Positions 45,042 to 54,114 of a stretch of 64,000 nt of DNA are shown piece by piece. Each line of letters begins with the position of its first letter. The first letter of the stretch is position 1. The notes below the pieces were generated by a model. The model was not told where the DNA came from. It ran no database searches and saw only the letters and a list, made by a program, of their open reading frames with translations. Where the stretch lies: the NCBI GenBank assembly GCA_946997485.1, contig CAMPVF010000003.1:1-64000 (forward strand), in the 5' to 3' direction. The position numbers and the translations under genes are program-made. This DNA is from an uncultured Atopobium sp. GTDB lineage: Bacteria; Actinomycetota; Coriobacteriia; Coriobacteriales; Atopobiaceae.

Positions 45042-46019
45042 TTAAGCCATCATTTGTGCTTGAACGCAGGTAATAGCAACAACACCCACGATGTCTTGTG
45101 CGCTGCAGCCGCGCGAAAGATCGTTTACCGGACGCGCAATTCCCTGCAAAAGTGGGCCATACGCATCGGCGTGAGCAAAACGCTGGACAAGTTTGTATGC
45201 AGCGTTGCCGCACGACAAGTCGGGGAAGATAAGAATGTTTGCGTTTCCTGCAACAGGGGAGCCGGGTGCCTTCGATGCGGCAATTGAAGGAATAACAGCA
45301 GCATCCACCTGCAGCTCACCATCAACCGCAAGGGATGGATCTTTTTGTGAGGTAAGCTTGGTTGCTTCGATCATCTTATCGGCAACTTCGCCTGCAGCTG
45401 AACCTTTTGTTGAGTAGCAGCACATGGCTACCTTTGGATCGCTTGTCATAAAGCTCTTCCACGATTTTGCACTTGAAAGGGCAATTTCAGACAGGTCGTC
45501 TGCAGAAGGAGCAATGTTAAGACCGGAATCGGCAAACAGCATGGTGCCGTTTTCGCCAAATTCGGCATCTTTTGTGCACATCATAAAGAACGCCGACACG
45601 AGTTTGGTTGAAGGTGCTGTTTTAAGAATTTGCAGCGCAGGGCGCAAGGTGTTTGCCGTTGAATGGCATGCACCCGACACCAAACCATCGGCATCCTGGG
45701 CTTTTACCATAAGCGTTGCAAAATAGGTTGGGTCGAGCACCTGTTTTTTTGCATCTTCGAGCGTAACACCCTTATGTTTGCGCAGTTCATAAAAAAGTTC
45801 AGCGTACTCGTTTGTTTTTTCGCAAGTTGCAGGGTCAATAACACGCACACCGTCAATCGAAATGTCCTGCGGATTACCAATGACAATGAGGTTTGCAATG
45901 CCCTCATCAACAATCATCTGTGCTGCTTCGATAGTGCGCGGATCTTCACCTTCGGGCAAAACGATGGTTTTTTTGTTTGCACGCGCGCGCTGTTTCATGT
46001 GTTCGAGAAAATCGCTCAC
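45042..46019 (-). CDS. pta: Phosphate acetyltransferase
   Basis: A 325-residue enzyme that makes acetyl-phosphate from acetyl-CoA. It is the short, single-domain type without the regulatory N-terminus of enteric Pta. V-L-P-E-G-x-D-x-R-T near residue 20 and G-x-x-x-S-T-A-x-x-x-R-P near residue 121 are conserved. It faces ackA, unlike the usual same-strand operon, so the two genes have independent promoters. Confidence 0.94.
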   Translation of the reverse strand: MSDFLEHMKQRARANKKTIVLPEGEDPRTIEAAQMIVDEGIANLIVIGNPQDISIDGVRVIDPATCEKTNEYAELFYELRKHKGVTLEDAKKQVLDPTYFATLMVKAQDADGLVSGACHSTANTLRPALQILKTAPSTKLVSAFFMMCTKDAEFGENGTMLFADSGLNIAPSADDLSEIALSSAKSWKSFMTSDPKVAMCCYSTKGSAAGEVADKMIEATKLTSQKDPSLAVDGELQVDAAVIPSIAASKAPGSPVAGNANILIFPDLSCGNAAYKLVQRFAHADAYGPLLQGIARPVNDLSRGCSAQDIVGVVAITCVQAQMMA

Positions 46020-46189
46020 TATAACTCCTTTGCATGTGATGTATACGCCATATTCTCACGAATATGTATCCATTGTAAGCTTTTTTTACATGCGTCAGTA
46101 CGTACGTTTTGCGCTCCATGCTAAAATAGTTTCATGTACATTGTGTACACTAGATTCATCTATGGTGCTATGCACTAAAGGAGTTTTGT

Positions 46190-47389
46190 ATGAATATTAC
46201 CAGTGGCTTACCTACAGATTTTAACCCGCACGCATATGATGCGTTGGTGGTAGGTTGTGGCTTTGCAGGTGTTGTTTGTGCAAGAAGACTTGCAGAGAAT
46301 TGCGGATTTCGTGTTGCAATTCTCGAGCGTCGTAATCATATTGCCGGAAATGCATACGATTGCCTAGATGATGCAGGTATTCTTATTCATACCTATGGTC
46401 CTCACATTTATCACACAACCAGCCATCGTGTGCACAGCTTTTTGTCGCGTTTTACCGATTGGCTGCCCTACCAGCATAAAGTGCTTGCCAATATTCACGG
46501 TACGCTTATGCCCGTACCGTTTAATCACACCTCACTCAAGCGTGCGTTTGGCGATGAACGAGGCGAGGAGCTCTACGAAAAACTTAAAGCAACGTTTGGC
46601 AGCGATAAAAAAGTTCCTATTATGGAGCTTCGTGAGCGTCATGACGCCGATTTACAAGCTGTTGCCGATTACATTTACGAAAACATCTTTTTGCATTACA
46701 CCGAAAAACAATGGGACAAAACGCCCGACCAAATTGACCCTGCTGTTATGGGGCGCGTGCCGGTATTTATTGGCGACGACGATAGGTACTTCCCGCAGGC
46801 CACCTATCAGGGTATGCCCAAAGATGGATACACGGCACTTTTTGAGCGCATGCTCGATCACGATTTAATTTCGGTATTTGTCGATGTAGACGCGCGCGAC
46901 GTGCTTTCTGTTGAAAATAACGAAGTCCACGCATGTGGCAGTCGCTACGACGGTGAGGTTATTTATACTGGTCCTTTGGACGAGTTGTTTAACCTCGATA
47001 ATGGCGATTTGCCCTACCGCACTGTTGACATGCAGTTTGAAACGCTCAACCAAGATGAGTTTCAGCCTGTTGCTACCGTAAATTACACCGTAAGCGAGAA
47101 ATTTACGCGCATCACCGAATTTAAGCACATGGGCGGCCCGCAGCCTCATGGAAAAACTACCATTTTGCGTGAATACCCCATGCCATATACCCCTAATAGT
47201 GGCCAAACGCCGTACTACGTTATTAATGAGCCGCAGAATATTGAGCGCTACAAACAGTATCGCACGCGCGTTGATTCCATCCTTAACTTCCACGTTGTTG
47301 GGCGTCTTGCCGAATATCGTTACTACGACATGGATGGCGTGTGCGCATCTGCATTAGAACTTTCCGACGAAATCATCGCTCATCGCTAG
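46190..47389 (+). CDS. glf: UDP-galactopyranose mutase
   Basis: A 399-residue FAD enzyme that converts UDP-galactopyranose to UDP-galactofuranose, the donor of galactofuranose in surface glycans. The dinucleotide motif G-C-G-F-A-G is near residue 23, followed by R-R-N-H-I-A-G-N-A-Y-D and Y-G-P-H-I-Y-H-T. G-D-D-D-R-Y-F and G-x-P-x-x-G-Y-T are conserved later. AAAGGAG precedes the ATG. A family-2 glycosyltransferase follows 55 bases later and may use the product. Confidence 0.95.
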   Translation: MNITSGLPTDFNPHAYDALVVGCGFAGVVCARRLAENCGFRVAILERRNHIAGNAYDCLDDAGILIHTYGPHIYHTTSHRVHSFLSRFTDWLPYQHKVLANIHGTLMPVPFNHTSLKRAFGDERGEELYEKLKATFGSDKKVPIMELRERHDADLQAVADYIYENIFLHYTEKQWDKTPDQIDPAVMGRVPVFIGDDDRYFPQATYQGMPKDGYTALFERMLDHDLISVFVDVDARDVLSVENNEVHACGSRYDGEVIYTGPLDELFNLDNGDLPYRTVDMQFETLNQDEFQPVATVNYTVSEKFTRITEFKHMGGPQPHGKTTILREYPMPYTPNSGQTPYYVINEPQNIERYKQYRTRVDSILNFHVVGRLAEYRYYDMDGVCASALELSDEIIAHR

Positions 47390-47444
47390 TGCGTGTATGT
47401 TCACGCCTGCTCACAAGCTGTCACACGAAAGAAACGGTAACCGC

Positions 47445-48479
47445 ATGCAAAAAGTAATCAGTTTTGGTATTCCTTGTTACAACTCTGCCGCCTACATGGA
47501 TCATTGCATTTCTTCCATCCTTGAGGGTTCGCAGTATGCCGAAGACGTGCAAATCATTATTGTTGATGATGGCTCTACCAAAGACAATACCTACGAAAAA
47601 GCGCTTGAATGGCAAACACGCTATCCAACCATTGTAAAAGCCGTCCATCAAGAAAACGGCGGACATGGTATGGCGGTGCTTGCCGGTTTGCATAACGCCG
47701 ACGGTGTGTACTATAAAGTGGTCGACTCCGACGACTGGCTTGATGCTGATGCACTCGATACGTTGCTTATGCGCCTGCGTTCGTTTATTAATAACGACAT
47801 TCGCGTTGATTTGGTAATGAGCAACTACGTGTATGAGCACGTTGAAGACAACACGTACAACAAAATCGATTATGCAAAAGTGTTCCCCAAAGACCGTATT
47901 TTTTCTTGGGACGACATTGGGCACTTTGGTTTAAGCCAATATTTGCTGATGCACTCGCTGTGCTACCGGCGCGATGTGCTGCTTGATGGCGGGCTTCCGA
48001 TGCCTGCGCACACCTTTTACGTTGATAATATCTACGCCTATGTGCCATTGCCACGCTGCAAAACCCTGTATTACCTCGACATCGACTTGTATCGCTACTT
48101 TATTGGTCGCGACGATCAGTCGGTTAATGAGCAGGTACTTACCGGTCGCATCGACCACTACTGGCGTGTAGCAAAAATCATGATTCACGCCTATCACGTG
48201 TTTGACGACATTACCTCCGTTAAGCTGCGCAATTACATGCTCGATCACTTAAGTATTGTTATGGGCATAACCTCGGTGTTCTCGCGTCTTTCCGATAGAC
48301 CCGACGCTATGCGTGAGCTTGCAGCCACCTGGGACGATATGAAGGCGTTTGACGAGCGCACCTATCGCCACACGCGCCATTCACTGGTGGGCATTTGCAC
48401 TAATTTGCCAACTGCGGCGGGCGAAAAAGTAACAATTGGGTTGTACCGTATTGCTCAAAAGCTTGTGAAGTTTAACTAA
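47445..48479 (+). CDS. Family-2 glycosyltransferase
   Basis: A 344-residue cytoplasmic glycosyltransferase of the GT-A fold. I-P-C-Y-N near the start, I-V-D-D-G-S-T near residue 42 and the acid motif D-S-D-D-W near residue 97 are visible. No clear membrane segment. ATG 47445 was chosen, with a weak GAAAGAAA before it; an in-frame ATG at 47397 exists. Directly downstream of glf, so it may transfer galactofuranose, but this is inferred from position only. Confidence 0.82.
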   Translation: MQKVISFGIPCYNSAAYMDHCISSILEGSQYAEDVQIIIVDDGSTKDNTYEKALEWQTRYPTIVKAVHQENGGHGMAVLAGLHNADGVYYKVVDSDDWLDADALDTLLMRLRSFINNDIRVDLVMSNYVYEHVEDNTYNKIDYAKVFPKDRIFSWDDIGHFGLSQYLLMHSLCYRRDVLLDGGLPMPAHTFYVDNIYAYVPLPRCKTLYYLDIDLYRYFIGRDDQSVNEQVLTGRIDHYWRVAKIMIHAYHVFDDITSVKLRNYMLDHLSIVMGITSVFSRLSDRPDAMRELAATWDDMKAFDERTYRHTRHSLVGICTNLPTAAGEKVTIGLYRIAQKLVKFN

Positions 48480-48488
48480 ACAGCTGCT

Positions 48489-48532
48489 CTACGCACATGT
48501 ATTACGCATATGTATTACGCACATGTGCGTAG
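48489..48532. repeat. Perfect 12-bp inverted repeat between converging glycosyltransferases
   Basis: CTACGCACATGT (48489-48500) and ACATGTGCGTAG (48521-48532) are exact inverted copies, and ATTACGCATATGT-type words repeat within the loop. It lies between the converging genes, so it may end both transcripts, although no T run is present. Confidence 0.65.
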
Positions 48533-48542
48533 GTAAGGTTAC

Positions 48543-49694
48543 TTAGGTAAGGTCGCCACCTGCGGCAACGTATGCCTTAATGGCACGACAACGCCGCTTG
48601 GAGCCTGGCGGGCACAGCTTATCAAATGCAGGCATAATGCCTCTAAAAATAACATCCGACTTAGCCTGCTGCGCTTTTCCTCTCATAGTTTGCTGCGCGT
48701 GATTGAGGCGCTCTTCGAGCACATCCAACAGCGCACTTCTGCTTGCAAAATCCCAAAAGTAAACAGCAAAGTCGCAGGTAGGGTTGTTCCATGGTCTATC
48801 GTCAGGGCCTGCATAGTGGATTACTGCCGGATTTGCGCGCGCGTCTTCATACTTTTGACGAATTTCTTGCGGCGCTTGGGCAATAATATGCATACGTCGC
48901 AAGCCCTTCCAATCCATGAGCGTATTCCAGCGCATGTCAAGACGCACATACGAGCCATCGGCAAGCATGTTAAGGATGTCTTGGTCAAGCCAGCGCCAGG
49001 TGCGCACGCAGCTTAGTTTTAGCATGTCGTCGATGGTAAATACGTCGCGAAACGCTTCAAGGTTCATAACGAGCACGCCTGCTTGGAAGTAAGCATACGG
49101 GTCGGAAAGATTTAAATCGCGCATAAGATAGGGGCCAACCGTGTCGTCGTAGCCTTCAAGCTGTCCTATGGTATCGGCGTCGGGCGTAGCGGCAAGCAGG
49201 TAGCCATCAACGTTGGTGTCAAATAGCGTAGCTAAATCGTCGAGTACAACCAAATCGCTGTCGAGATATACTGCTTTTTTTACGTTTGGCAAAATCCACG
49301 GCGCAAGTAAGCGAAAATATGTTTCGGGACGAAAATGCCCATGATAGGGCAGCGTAACGCCCGCAAGTGCCTTGCGCACATCTAAAAAGCGCAAATGCAC
49401 GTTGTCTACGTGAATATTGTTGCAAAGCGCATTCATCGTTTTTTGCTGAATATCGCGGGTAAGGACAATAATATCAACATGACGCTCGCGCGTTACGTTT
49501 TCGACAATTGATTGAATAGTAACCGCTGTATAGGGCGTAAAAAATTCGTTGGCAGCAAGTAAGATAACAACGTCATCTAACGCACACGCAAAATCGTCTG
49601 CCGTTTGTGCCATGCGCACAATCTTGCGCGCAGGTGCGGCGCACGCAGTTGTATGCGCATGCTCATGTGTGGTGAGTGTGTTTGTGTGTGTCAT
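48543..49694 (-). CDS. Family-8 glycosyltransferase
   Basis: A 383-residue glycosyltransferase. Y-L-D-S-D-L-V-V near residue 144 gives the DxD metal motif; L-D-Q-D-I-L-N and H-Y-A-G-P-D-D-R-P-W complete the GT8 pattern, as in LPS or glycogenin-type glucosyl/galactosyl transferases. The first 40 residues are polar (Thr/His-rich). AGAGGTACG precedes the ATG. It lies 60 bases after maf on the same strand. Confidence 0.88.
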   Translation of the reverse strand: MTHTNTLTTHEHAHTTACAAPARKIVRMAQTADDFACALDDVVILLAANEFFTPYTAVTIQSIVENVTRERHVDIIVLTRDIQQKTMNALCNNIHVDNVHLRFLDVRKALAGVTLPYHGHFRPETYFRLLAPWILPNVKKAVYLDSDLVVLDDLATLFDTNVDGYLLAATPDADTIGQLEGYDDTVGPYLMRDLNLSDPYAYFQAGVLVMNLEAFRDVFTIDDMLKLSCVRTWRWLDQDILNMLADGSYVRLDMRWNTLMDWKGLRRMHIIAQAPQEIRQKYEDARANPAVIHYAGPDDRPWNNPTCDFAVYFWDFASRSALLDVLEERLNHAQQTMRGKAQQAKSDVIFRGIMPAFDKLCPPGSKRRCRAIKAYVAAGGDLT

Positions 49695-49754
49695 AACGTA
49701 CCTCTAAGCTGGTTGTTTTCAAGAATTGTATATGCACGGGTTTCATACGTACAT

Positions 49755-50354
49755 CTATAGTATAGCAGGATACCCGAGTTTCGATAACAGCTGCACGCAG
49801 CGGGCAATTGGCAATCCCATAACCGTATAAAAATCACCATCAATTTTCTCGATAAATAGGCGTGCATGCCCTTGAATGCCGTATGCTCCTGCCTTATCGT
49901 AGGGCTCTGTGCTGGTTACATATTGTGCGATTTGCGATTCTGTGAGCGGATAAAAATATACGGCACATGTTTCGCAGAACGTATGAAGCGCGCCGTTTGC
50001 AATAATAGCAACGCCGCTTGAAACATAGTGTTTTGTGCCGCTCAGCTCGCGTAACATGGCTGCAGCTTCTTCTTTGCTGTGGGGTTTGCCTAATATGTGA
50101 GCATCTTGTGTCCACACAACAGTATCGGCAGCAAGTATTGGCTCGTGGCATATGTGTGCGGGCGCATCTGTAGCGCATGCATGCAGCGCCTCTTCACAGT
50201 GACGTGCTTTTTGCGTAGCAAGACGTACAACAAGCGCGCGCGGATCTTCGTGTGGATGCGCTGTTTCGTCGATATTTGCAGGCATTATAGTGAGTGTATA
50301 GCCTGCTTCTTTAAGAAGCTGTTGCCTGCGGGGCGATTGAGATGCAAGTATCAT
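49755..50354 (-). CDS. maf: Maf-family nucleotide pyrophosphatase
   Basis: A 199-residue enzyme that hydrolyses dTTP/UTP or modified nucleotides. I-L-A-S-Q-S-P-R-R-x-x-L-L at the start, A-A-D-T-V-V near residue 72 and Y-D-K-A-G-A-Y-G-I-Q-G near residue 155 are family motifs. AAAAGGAA precedes the ATG. Upstream of the GT8 gene in the same direction. Confidence 0.93.
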   Translation of the reverse strand: MILASQSPRRQQLLKEAGYTLTIMPANIDETAHPHEDPRALVVRLATQKARHCEEALHACATDAPAHICHEPILAADTVVWTQDAHILGKPHSKEEAAAMLRELSGTKHYVSSGVAIIANGALHTFCETCAVYFYPLTESQIAQYVTSTEPYDKAGAYGIQGHARLFIEKIDGDFYTVMGLPIARCVQLLSKLGYPAIL

Positions 50355-50454
50355 AAGTTCCTTTTGGTAGATTGGTTAGTTGAACGATTGGTTTATTGAG
50401 AAGTTGGTCAATACTAAAAGACTAGTAACCACTATATTACGCCGAGCATATCGC

Positions 50455-50485
50455 TTGCAGCTTATTTTCAAAGATATAGTATACT
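50455..50485 (+). promoter_or_regulatory. Probable promoter of the CAP-domain gene
   Basis: TTGCAG at 50455-50460 and TATACT at 50480-50485 with a 19-base spacer. It leaves a long leader of about 130 bases before ATG 50621. Confidence 0.4.
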
Positions 50486-50620
50486 TCCCGTACATAGATA
50501 TAGATGCGCGCTGCTGCATCTTTTACCTATCTTCCTTGTGCAGGCTTGAGCATTGCATGGTTGTATATGTGCCATCTACCAGTCCATTTCTATACGATAT
50601 GATACGACTAAGGAGATCAT

Positions 50621-51862
50621 ATGCGTTGTAATTCACATTTCTTTCTCTCATCGCAATCAGTTGCATTCCGCGTGCTTGGCGCGGGTCTTGCGGTTGCGTT
50701 TTCTGCTGCTATGGCAGCTCCTGGCGTGGCATTTGCTCAGTCTGCAAGCGCTGCTTCTGCACAAGCACAAGCAGAAACGCCGTATACTGATGCCTCAGGC
50801 CTTGTGGGTGTATTTCGTATGTATAACCCTAATAGTGGCGAGCATCTCTATACGCTCTCAAAACAGGAGCGTATAAGTCTTATCGCAGCTGGTTGGACGC
50901 CCGAAGGTATTGGTTGGTTTGCACCATCAACAGGTACTACCGTGTATCGTTTATATAATCCGTATGAGTATATGCATCTGTATACGTCGGATACACAAGA
51001 GCGCGACCGTCTTGTGGGTTTGGGCTGGCACCTCGATGACGTGCGTGTTATTTCTGCTGGCGACAAGCAGATGTACCGTGAGCGCAATCCGTATGGATAT
51101 GCCAATCGTTACAACTGGACATGTGATAAAGCTGAGCATGACAATTTAGTTGGTCTTGGCTACGTTGCGGAAGATGCTACCGGTTTTATGTATGAAAAAG
51201 CTGGTATAAACCAGTCCGCGCTTGATAAACTTGAAGGCACTTCGTATGCTTCACTTTCTCATACGCCAAAGCAGGCGGATGCGAATAAGATTCGCGAAGG
51301 TTCACTTGCTTATTTTAGAGATAGGGGCGATAGAGCTGCTGTTGATGCGCTTCTTAATTGCACTTATAAAAAGTACACGCACATTGGTAATGCTGCTGAT
51401 GCCACGCGCATAGAATATATGCGTCAATCATTTAAGTTTATCCGTTTTTGTAATGAACTGCGAAAAAAGCATGGTTTAAGCGAGCTTAAAGTTACCCGTC
51501 TGCTTATGGCGCAAGCGCAAGCAAATGCAAACGCATCTGCCATAACGTACAATCATACAAGACAGTTCACAGTAGGTGAAAATCTTGCGTGGGGCTACTC
51601 GCAGCCATTTGATGGGTGGTATACCGAGGAGCGTGCAATTTATCTTAAAGACCGTGGCGCATCTGGACAGGTTGGGCACTACCTCAACATTATTAATCCA
51701 CAATATGAAACTACCGGCTTTGCTATAAGCCAATATTGCGATGGGTGTAATGGCGATGTATGTAGTCAGGTATTCAATTTTGGCGCAAGTGATGCTATGA
51801 CTGTAGATGAGCTTGAAGCCGACTTTAATTGCTGGTTAAAGGAAATTGGCTACACGAAATAA
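50621..51862 (+). CDS. Secreted protein with lectin-like repeats and a CAP domain
   Basis: A 413-residue exported protein. The signal peptide has a charged start, a hydrophobic core and the site V-A-F-A before Gln40. Residues about 63-190 hold Y-R-L-Y-N-P-x-x-x-x-H-L-Y-T-type repeats that resemble DUF5648, a domain found on surface proteins. Residues about 275-405 resemble the CAP/SCP domain (A-x-x-x-A-x-x-x-x-x-x-x-H-T-R and G-E-N-L-A-W-G, then G-H-Y-x-N-I-I-N). Bacterial CAP proteins bind or cut polymers in ways not well known. There is no LPxTG or membrane anchor, so it is probably released or held by the repeats. AAGGAG lies before the ATG. Confidence 0.85.
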   Translation: MRCNSHFFLSSQSVAFRVLGAGLAVAFSAAMAAPGVAFAQSASAASAQAQAETPYTDASGLVGVFRMYNPNSGEHLYTLSKQERISLIAAGWTPEGIGWFAPSTGTTVYRLYNPYEYMHLYTSDTQERDRLVGLGWHLDDVRVISAGDKQMYRERNPYGYANRYNWTCDKAEHDNLVGLGYVAEDATGFMYEKAGINQSALDKLEGTSYASLSHTPKQADANKIREGSLAYFRDRGDRAAVDALLNCTYKKYTHIGNAADATRIEYMRQSFKFIRFCNELRKKHGLSELKVTRLLMAQAQANANASAITYNHTRQFTVGENLAWGYSQPFDGWYTEERAIYLKDRGASGQVGHYLNIINPQYETTGFAISQYCDGCNGDVCSQVFNFGASDAMTVDELEADFNCWLKEIGYTK

Positions 51863-51926
51863 GTGATGGAGCTGCGCATACCGTGTGTGTGCGCCTAGCG
51901 CGCGGTGCACGCTCGCGTATACTACG

Positions 51927-51965
51927 AAACCACAACGTGAGATAATCCCACGTTGTGGTTTTTTG
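51927..51965 (+). terminator. Intrinsic terminator after the CAP-domain gene
   Basis: AAACCACAACGTG and CACGTTGTGGTTT form a perfect 13-bp stem with loop AGATAATCC and a six-T tail. It may also serve the minus-strand transporter gene that ends at 52025. Confidence 0.92.
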
Positions 51966-52024
51966 TACACCGCGCAGGTTGGGCATGCAGGATTGCACGC
52001 CTGCGTGTGCACATGTGAACTGAG

Positions 52025-53410
52025 CTAGATGAACTGAGCCAATACAATGCCCGCTGCCATAAGCGGAATGTTAAACACGAGGAATGTGGGTACGCAGGTG
52101 TCCCAAATGTGACTGTGTTTACCATCAGCATTAAGGCCGCTTGTAGGCCCTAACGTGGTATCGGATGCCGGAGAGCCGGCATCGCCAAGCGCTGCTGCCG
52201 CTGAGATGAGCAATATGGTGGCAGGAGTAGAAAAGCCAAGACTTTGGCAGAGCGGCACAAACAACACAGCCAAAATTGGCACCGTACCAAATGACGTACC
52301 AATACCCATCGTTACAAAAAGCCCGATGACGGTAATAACGGTTGCTGCAAACCACTTGTTGTGCCCCATGATACTCACGCCAAGCGAAACGAGCTGGTCA
52401 ACGCCACCACTAGCGCCCAGTACCTGCGCAAAACCGCCTGCAACAAGCATAACAAATGCAATAAGCCCCATAAGCTTAAATCCGCCCTGAAGCTGGCTGT
52501 CGATGTTGTTCCAACTTATTGCTTTACCTGCAATCATAACGGCAAAGCCACAAATAGTAGAAAGTGACAAATCCTTGGTTATGCATTGCACAAGCACAAC
52601 AACGCCAATAGCTGCAATGGTAACGTAGTGCTTGTAAGAAAGGGTAGTGGCGTGCGATGCGGTTTGCTCGCTGTTATTTGTTGCGTCTGCGTGTGCTTCT
52701 GGTTGCGTGGCACATGACTGCGATTCAGAGTCTGCGCAAGTGTTGTAGGAGCGTGGCTTTCGATAGAGCACAAACACGCTTACAAGAAGTGCAAGGCCCA
52801 TAGCGGCAGCAAGGTACCAATTAACTGCGGTTACATCGCTTACTTCTACCGCAAGGCCGCTTTTGGTAATGTTTGTAGCTACAACCGTTTGAAAAATGAG
52901 TCCAAAGCCAAATGGAATAGCGATGTAGGGCATTTCGAGACCGAATGCGCTACAGCAGGCAGCTGCACGCCTGTCGATGCACAGTGCATCCATAAGCGGC
53001 AATAAAGGCGGGATGAGAATTGGAATATAAGCAATGTGAACAGGGATAATATTTTGTGACATGCAGGCACAAATAGTGAGAAGAAGCAGCAGTTTATACT
53101 TACTTTTGCCAATGATGTGGCTTAGTTTTACCGTGATTACATCGGCAAGACCAACCGTTGTAATAGCCTGGGCAAACGTGCCCAGCAAAATGTAGGCAAG
53201 TGCGGTTGGCGCGTTTGTAGAAAAGCCTTCGCACAGCAAGTTCATAATGCTGTTGCTGTTGCTGCCAAAAAGCGGCAAATTTCCGGCAATTCCTCCTGCA
53301 ATGCACGCTGCAATCATCGCGAGGAGTACGTTGAGTTTAGCTAAACTAAGCGCGCATAGTACAACAACGGACACAATGACGGGGTTTGTTAAAACGTGTA
53401 GTATCTGCAT
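52025..53410 (-). CDS. NhaC/YuiF-type transporter of the Na+/H+ antiporter superfamily
   Basis: A 461-residue membrane protein with about twelve hydrophobic segments. It resembles the YuiF subgroup of the NhaC-type Na+/H+ antiporter family, some of which may instead carry amino acids such as histidine; substrate is unresolved. A polar loop at residues about 222-255 divides the two halves. G-D-A-G-S-P-A-S-D near the C-terminus is a strongly conserved family segment. AAAGGAGT precedes the ATG. It stands alone with no visible co-transcribed gene. Confidence 0.8.
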   Translation of the reverse strand: MQILHVLTNPVIVSVVVLCALSLAKLNVLLAMIAACIAGGIAGNLPLFGSNSNSIMNLLCEGFSTNAPTALAYILLGTFAQAITTVGLADVITVKLSHIIGKSKYKLLLLLTICACMSQNIIPVHIAYIPILIPPLLPLMDALCIDRRAAACCSAFGLEMPYIAIPFGFGLIFQTVVATNITKSGLAVEVSDVTAVNWYLAAAMGLALLVSVFVLYRKPRSYNTCADSESQSCATQPEAHADATNNSEQTASHATTLSYKHYVTIAAIGVVVLVQCITKDLSLSTICGFAVMIAGKAISWNNIDSQLQGGFKLMGLIAFVMLVAGGFAQVLGASGGVDQLVSLGVSIMGHNKWFAATVITVIGLFVTMGIGTSFGTVPILAVLFVPLCQSLGFSTPATILLISAAAALGDAGSPASDTTLGPTSGLNADGKHSHIWDTCVPTFLVFNIPLMAAGIVLAQFI

Positions 53411-53602
53411 AGGCTACTCCTTTAATTGGAGCTACTTTAGCGTGTAAAGTTGAGTAGATGAGCACGATTAGCAATAAATTACGAAACGTTTACACAATGC
53501 ACACGTTTTGCGAAAGTATAGCTGTGATGGTGCAGATGTGCAGCGCCGTTAACGCTCGAGTAGCGGGCATAACACGGCAAAGTCATTCTGCCACCAGCTA
53601 CA

Positions 53603-53636
53603 AAAAAACGCACCCTCCAGCACGAGAGTGCGTTTA
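53603..53636 (-). terminator. Intrinsic terminator of rpsT
   Basis: On the minus strand AAACGCACTCTC pairs with GAGGGTGCGTTT (one G-T pair), followed by further T residues, about 80 bases beyond the rpsT stop. The rest of 53411-53717 shows no gene. Confidence 0.85.
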
Positions 53637-53717
53637 TTGTGCATATGATAAAACGCGGCAGCGCTATAAGCGCCCCTGCATACACCGTGTGCGTCGTAAA
53701 TCGGCTAAAAGCGCGGC

Positions 53718-53981
53718 TTAGTGCAGCTTGTTTACGAGCAGCTGAACACCACTTTTACGTTGTGCAGCTTGGTTTTTGTGAATGATGCCTTTGGAAGCAG
53801 CCTTATCAAGCAAGCGGCATGCATTGCGCACAGCAGCGTCTGCTTTTGCGACATCTTTTGCTTCAACCGCAAGACGGACATCTTTAACAGCGGTTTTGAG
53901 TTCTGAACGTACTGCTTTGTTGCGGATGCGTGCTTTTTCAGCGGTAGCAATACGCTTAATTTGAGACTTAATGTTAGCCAC
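53718..53981 (-). CDS. rpsT: Small ribosomal subunit protein bS20
   Basis: An 87-residue basic protein of the 30S subunit. A-N-I-K-S-Q-I-K-R at the start, R-N-K-A-V-R-S-E near residue 20 and G-I-I-H-K-N-Q-A-A-R-x-K-S near residue 64 are the bS20 signatures. It starts with GTG, with AAAGGA 9 bases upstream. Divergent from lepA, with 133 bp between. Confidence 0.97.
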   Translation of the reverse strand: MANIKSQIKRIATAEKARIRNKAVRSELKTAVKDVRLAVEAKDVAKADAAVRNACRLLDKAASKGIIHKNQAAQRKSGVQLLVNKLH

Positions 53982-54101
53982 GGTTTGTATCCTTTCGTGT
54001 CACTGAATGAGACCTCTAGATTTTCGATGGAGGATGTGGGGTATCCAGCATCTGACACGGCGAGGTCAAAAAGTAAGTATAACACTTTGCAAAAAATACG
54101 C

Positions 54102-54107
54102 TATCAT
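54102..54107 (+). promoter_or_regulatory. -10-like element close to the lepA start
   Basis: TATCAT lies 8 bases before ATG 54115 with no ribosome binding site between them, which would place the transcript start at or very near the AUG (a leaderless message). No clear -35 is present. Confidence 0.4.
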
Positions 54108-54114
54108 ACTCTAT

